A DNA stretch of 64,000 bases from Viscum album (lineage: Eukaryota > Streptophyta > Magnoliopsida > Santalales > Viscaceae): positions 1,547,476,868-1,547,540,867 of the forward strand of contig OY728122.1 of the NCBI GenBank assembly GCA_963277665.1. The letters run 5' to 3'. A program made the translations under genes and the position numbers. The first letter of the stretch is position 1. Each line of letters begins with the position of its first letter. The notes beneath the pieces are model-generated. The model was given only the letters and a program-made list of their open reading frames with translations. It was not told where the DNA came from and did not search any database. Positions 62,471-64,000 of the stretch are shown one piece after another.

Positions 62471-64000
62471 AATTTTAGTAGAATGTTTGGAGACATGATT
62501 TAGAAAACGTGGCTTAGTGGACATAACCCTAAGATAGAAATTGATGACAAACAAACTTGAATGTCATGTAATTTTAGTAAGGGAGAGATTATGCGGATCT
62601 TTCTATAAAATACATCCATGTTTGGATACTACAAGTGGACAAGGTTTTGGAACAGATATACGTAAGAGTAACAAATTTGACAAGGAGTTTGGGGATATAC
62701 CTAGGGTATCCCAGTACACACCAATATGCCTTATTAGGACCCTAGTTTGAATCTTCCATAGGATATGCTTTGTATACTTAAAATTTTCATTTCAAACTTT
62801 TATGAAGGAGTTAAATGTAATTTTCTTCTCAATGAAACCATGTTTTATGATTATGAGATTAGTTATGGATGGGATTTAAAATTATTTAAAGTATTTTTTA
62901 ATATAGAGATTATACTTTAGGATTCATAATATTATCTAGTTTATTCCATTATTTAGAAATAGAGCCTTCCAAAAGTAATGAGAACTACAATAATCAACAT
63001 AAATAAAAGAGTAATAATAATAATTTCTTCAATTGGTATAAGACTATATTTTGAAGAGAAATAATACCTCAAACATTCTGATCATAAGAGGAGATAGTAC
63101 CATGCCCAAATAAGAAGGATAAAGAGTTTTCTAAGATTTCCTCTTTGGAATGAAGTAGGATAAGATGAGGAAAACTGGGAAAATGATGGATAAAGGGAAG
63201 ACGGGAAAGTATTATTTCCCACATGTGATATTTATGGATGGAAACAACTAGGTATATGCTTAAGTGGAAGTAGATACTGCTTCATGTGTGGATAAAAAGG
63301 CCACAATGATCATAACTTAATGATAAGGAATAAACATTCCTACATTCAATGCTTTTACTATCAGGATATGGGGAACTATAGAAATTAATTTCCCAAGAAT
63401 CATGTAAATATTTCATAGAAAAGGTAAAGGGAACAAGATCAAGCCTATGATGTCACTACAGTTGAAGTAGAATAAATAATGTATTTGTGTTTTTAGATTC
63501 ATGTACATTGTTATTATATTCTTGCTATAATAATTTTGAGATAAATATATGGATTGTGATATAATAATATTTCATTATAGATTTGAGGTCATATGATGAA
63601 TTGTAAAAAGGAATTTATATTTAGTAAATGTTAAACTAATTAAAAACCCATGATTGAGGGAAAAACAACACTTAATATATATATGATGTTGATATAAGGA
63701 TGAATAAATTATTAATTCGGATATATACCAACTACCCTTGAATTGATTATTTTCTTGTTGAAAAGTGCTCTATGTTATCATCAATGGTGTTTATAACACT
63801 TTTTTATTAATGGAATATATCTAATAACATGTAACTTATATATGGAATATGGAAGAATTCATGTATCCTATATGGTTTCTATGGTAATTCATGTTATTAT
63901 CATATTTCAATAGAATACCTGATAAAGTTTTTCACATGTATGGAATGTAAAAAATTTAGAACGGATCCATATTGGTTAATGGTTAATGATTTTTTCATAT
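62471..64000 (+). pseudogene. E1' leader, gag fossil and internal region (cut by window end)
   Basis: It aligns with 28,527-30,060 of E1. The capsid is missing here too. Zinc-knuckle remnants start at 63,278 (CFMCG, a stop, KGHNDHN) and 63,350 (CFYYQDMGNYRN, with the second Cys lost). The frame 62,541-62,750 lies in the leader. The shared capsid deletion means it happened before the duplication. Confidence 0.6.

Larger units (their letters stand above)
34486..64000 (+). repeat. Tandem segmental duplication, copy 2 (interrupted, runs past window end)
   Basis: Three blocks belong to this copy: 34,486-35,128, 47,143-53,080 and 57,867-64,000. Offsets to copy 1 are about 17,051, 29,070 then 29,170, and 33,961 then 33,943. 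The two jumps equal E2 plus its 5-bp target (12,019) and the solo LTR plus its target (4,791); the remaining drift is small indels. Confidence 0.8.
58941..64000 (+). mobile_element. E1': second copy of element E1 (right part beyond window)
   Basis: Left LTR 58,941-62,456, then primer site and the same shortened internal region as E1. It lies in the same flanking sequence as E1 (preceding pentamer TTTCT against TTTCA), so it is a duplicate of that insertion and not a new one. Confidence 0.75.

Overview
The window is AT-rich, CpG-poor plant nuclear DNA with no convincing host gene and no tRNA or rRNA gene. Everything recognisable is decayed LTR retrotransposon sequence: Ty3/Gypsy chromoviruses that look like the Tekay/Del lineage (large LTRs, tRNA-Met-type primer site, integrase followed by a chromodomain) and a Ty1/Copia fossil of Sirevirus-like type. 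Old, nested, point-mutated and slowly purged repeats of this kind fit a very large plant genome; the species cannot be told from the sequence.

Layout. 1-9,200: a very old Gypsy chromovirus ('element C') on the + strand, with RT, RNase H, integrase and chromodomain fossils at 3,420-6,330 and probable diverged LTRs on both sides. 9,200-17,435: AT-rich sequence with no reliable gene. 17,436-34,486: copy 1 of a unit of about 17.05 kb, holding a Copia RT/RNase H fossil, about 7 kb of unassigned repeat, and a complete but internally deleted LTR element E1 (24,979-34,201). 34,486 to the window end: copy 2 of the same unit in direct tandem orientation, broken by two later insertions. These are the 12.0-kb LTR retrotransposon E2 (35,129-47,142; LTRs of 3.7 kb, gag-pol fossil) and a 4.8-kb solo LTR (53,081-57,866). 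Copy 2 continues through the second E1 copy (E1', left LTR 58,941-62,456) and runs off the window.

The nesting gives a relative history: Copia element and other repeats, then E1 insertion, then the tandem duplication of about 17 kb, then E2 and the solo-LTR parent inserting only in copy 2. Copy 1 keeps the matching uninterrupted sites at 18,074-18,078 and 23,906-23,910, next to which the target-site duplications of E2 (GTATT/ATATT) and of the solo LTR (CATAT/CATAT) can be read.

E1, E2 and the solo LTR share an LTR plan (TGTAACACCCC start, TATA box, splice-like signals, GGGTGTTACA end), so they are relatives. The E2/solo type also carries a long imperfect hairpin and a conserved CpG-rich 22-codon block. 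No gene here looks able to make a working protein: reading frames are closed mostly by changes that look like C-to-T decay, and several catalytic residues are lost.
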